Of a stretch of DNA of 8,322 bases, positions 7,197-8,322 are shown piece by piece. The stretch covers positions 1 to 8,322 of the forward strand of contig DAHVKR010000040.1 of NCBI GenBank assembly GCA_027320785.1, in the 5' to 3' direction. Each line of letters starts with the position of its first letter. The stretch's first letter is position 1. The notes under the pieces are model-generated. The model was not told the DNA's origin and ran no database searches. It was given only the letters and a program-made list of their open reading frames with translations. Both the position numbers and the translations under genes were made by a program. Origin of the DNA: Bdellovibrionales bacterium (GTDB lineage Bacteria > Bdellovibrionota > Bdellovibrionia > Bdellovibrionales > Bdellovibrionaceae).

Positions 7197-7339
7197 GATA
7201 ACTCCTGGTTGGTTCTTGCAAACCTATCGGAGATCGACTTATCTGACTTTAAAAATTCACTTGCTTGGACTAAGATCTGTGATAATTCTAAATCCCGCGT
7301 ATTATTGATAACTTATCCATCTTTACAGAAGAGGTTTCT
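7197..7339. promoter_or_regulatory. Divergent clpP / leucyl aminopeptidase promoter region
   Basis: This 143-nt gap must hold the promoters of both outward-facing transcripts. On the plus strand, TGTGATAAT (7278-7286) resembles an extended -10 for the aminopeptidase, but there is no convincing -35. On the minus strand, TTATCA (7311-7306), 15 nt and TAGAAT (7290-7285) is a possible clpP promoter. The two -10 boxes overlap, so the genes could compete. An 11-nt imperfect palindrome, GATAA-C-TTATC (7307-7317), overlaps the proposed clpP -35. No CIRCE element and no clear RpoH promoter is visible. Confidence 0.3.
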
Positions 7340-8322
7340 ATGGTGACAAATCTAATTAAAAAATCAGTTCAAGATATTAAGTGTCCCACTTTGATTGTTT
7401 TTTCAAAAGCAGCATCTCAAAAGGAGAAGGCTGCTGAAATCACCTATAAAGACCTAAATAAAAGTCTAGCCGCTTCTCTTCAGGATAAATCAATTACAGG
7501 GAAACTTTCTGAAAGCGTCACATTTCGTGAAATAAATTATCATGGCTATCGACATGTTATCGTTGTTGGCCTGGGCCCCCTCGCCGAACTTAATCACGAA
7601 AAAGTACGTCAGGCGGCTGCATGCGCATACGAAGCCGTCAAAGCACTTAAAGTAACTGAAGCGGCTCTTCATTTTGATGGAATCACAAACTCTTTAAAGG
7701 AGGCTCCCTCTTACATGAAAGCCGTTGCTGAAGGTCTTCACCTTGCCGCCTACAGCTTTGATGAGCTCAAATCTAAAAAGCCCACCGCACCAAAGCTTAC
7801 AGTTGAAGTTTGTTCACACAATGCTTCTCATAAAAACGTTAAGCAAGCCTTCGAAGAGGGTGTCATTGTTTCTTCTTGTGTTAACTTCTCTCGATCTCTT
7901 GGAGATGCTCCAGGCAATTTAATGACTCCCACCATTCTGGCCAACAAGGCCGTGGCAGCAGCCAAGGGTACTGGCATTAAAGTGACTGTTTGGGATAAAG
8001 CTCGTATCAAAAAAGAAAAAATGGGCGGGCTTCTTGGCGTGTCCAATGGATCTGCACAGGATCCTCGCTTCATCATCATGGAATACAAAGGTGGAAAAGC
8101 TTCTAGCAAGCCTCTTGTTTTAGTTGGCAAAGGTCTGACTTTTGATTGCGGTGGCATCAGTATCAAACCAAGTGCTAGCATGGAAGAAATGAAATACGAT
8201 ATGTGTGGCGGCGCCAATGTTATCGGAGCCATCTTGGCTATTGCAAAGTTAAAACTTAAAATCAATGTGGTAACACTTGTTCCTTCCACAGAAAATCTTG
8301 TGGGACCTGCCGCAACAAAACC
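7340..8322 (+). CDS. pepA: Leucyl aminopeptidase, M17 family (3' end outside window)
   Basis: This gene is open from the ATG at 7340 to the window edge, giving 327 codons, whereas family members are usually near 490-500 residues. M17 enzymes are cytosolic hexameric two-metal peptidases that remove N-terminal residues, especially leucine, from peptides. The N-terminal domain covers about 1-155. The catalytic domain shows SLGDAPGN at 187-193 with conserved Pro and Asn, then VGKGLTFD with metal ligands Lys264 and Asp269, active-site Lys276 in SIKPS, and metal ligand Asp287 in MKYDMCGG. The NTDAEGR motif with the remaining ligands lies beyond the window. Residue 270 is Cys where Ser or Thr is usual (FDCGG). 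The start is supported by AGAGG 5 nt upstream. It is divergent from clpP, a sensible pairing with the proteases because it can degrade their peptide products. Confidence 0.96.
   Translation, partial: MVTNLIKKSVQDIKCPTLIVFSKAASQKEKAAEITYKDLNKSLAASLQDKSITGKLSESVTFREINYHGYRHVIVVGLGPLAELNHEKVRQAAACAYEAVKALKVTEAALHFDGITNSLKEAPSYMKAVAEGLHLAAYSFDELKSKKPTAPKLTVEVCSHNASHKNVKQAFEEGVIVSSCVNFSRSLGDAPGNLMTPTILANKAVAAAKGTGIKVTVWDKARIKKEKMGGLLGVSNGSAQDPRFIIMEYKGGKASSKPLVLVGKGLTFDCGGISIKPSASMEEMKYDMCGGANVIGAILAIAKLKLKINVVTLVPSTENLVGPAATK

Noticed and set aside
7197..7339. A CIRCE or classical RpoH heat-shock site before clpP
   Set aside because: Neither the TTAGCACTC/GAGTGCTAA repeat nor a CTTGAA plus CCCCAT pair can be found in the gap.
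7828..8289. A 153-codon open frame on the minus strand over the aminopeptidase
   Set aside because: The plus-strand frame carries the conserved M17 motifs; this frame is its shadow and has no recognisable features.
1..8322. A CRISPR array, prophage, toxin-antitoxin pair or biosynthetic cluster
   Set aside because: No regularly spaced repeats, phage genes, small toxin-like pairs or biosynthetic enzymes are visible; the window is core housekeeping sequence with one small unknown gene pair.

Overview
The window is about 8.3 kb of ordinary bacterial chromosome, dense in genes and moderately AT-rich. It is built around an ATP-dependent proteolysis cluster: clpP, clpX, a single-domain response regulator and lon, all on the minus strand. 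The style of the proteins (Lon, ClpX and ClpP sequence type, a TPR protein with a C-terminal OmpR-like winged helix, a small secreted protein with a Trp/Pro-rich start) suggests a member of the former Deltaproteobacteria, most likely Bdellovibrionota. That assignment is an inference from sequence impression only; no marker gene here proves it.

Layout from left to right. Positions 1-87 hold two 25-bp direct repeats that look like an insertion-sequence end, with no transposase. A complete tRNA-Val(UAC) with encoded CCA follows on the minus strand (88-163). Next, all on the minus strand, come a secreted protein of unknown function (244-807) and, 9 nt upstream of it, a TPR/winged-helix regulator (817-1917). 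These two form a tight pair. A gap of 225 nt carries the lon terminator and a weak candidate promoter for the pair. Lon (2143-4596) is followed to the right by its own promoter region, then the response regulator (4762-5181), clpX (5263-6558) and clpP (6588-7196, GTG start). A 143-nt divergent intergenic region separates clpP from a plus-strand leucyl aminopeptidase (7340 to the window edge, incomplete).

The genes form a protein-turnover module. ClpP and ClpX make the ClpXP protease, Lon is the second cytosolic AAA+ protease, and a leucyl aminopeptidase of the M17 family can finish peptide breakdown. The unusual member is the REC-only response regulator lying between clpX and lon. By analogy with CpdR, the single-domain regulator that acts as a ClpXP adaptor in Caulobacter, it could control protease substrate choice, but this is a hypothesis. 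Its Shine-Dalgarno sequence lies inside a perfect 9-bp inverted repeat directly before its start codon, so its translation may be regulated by RNA structure. These two points, together with the regulator/secreted-protein pair, are the best leads in the window.
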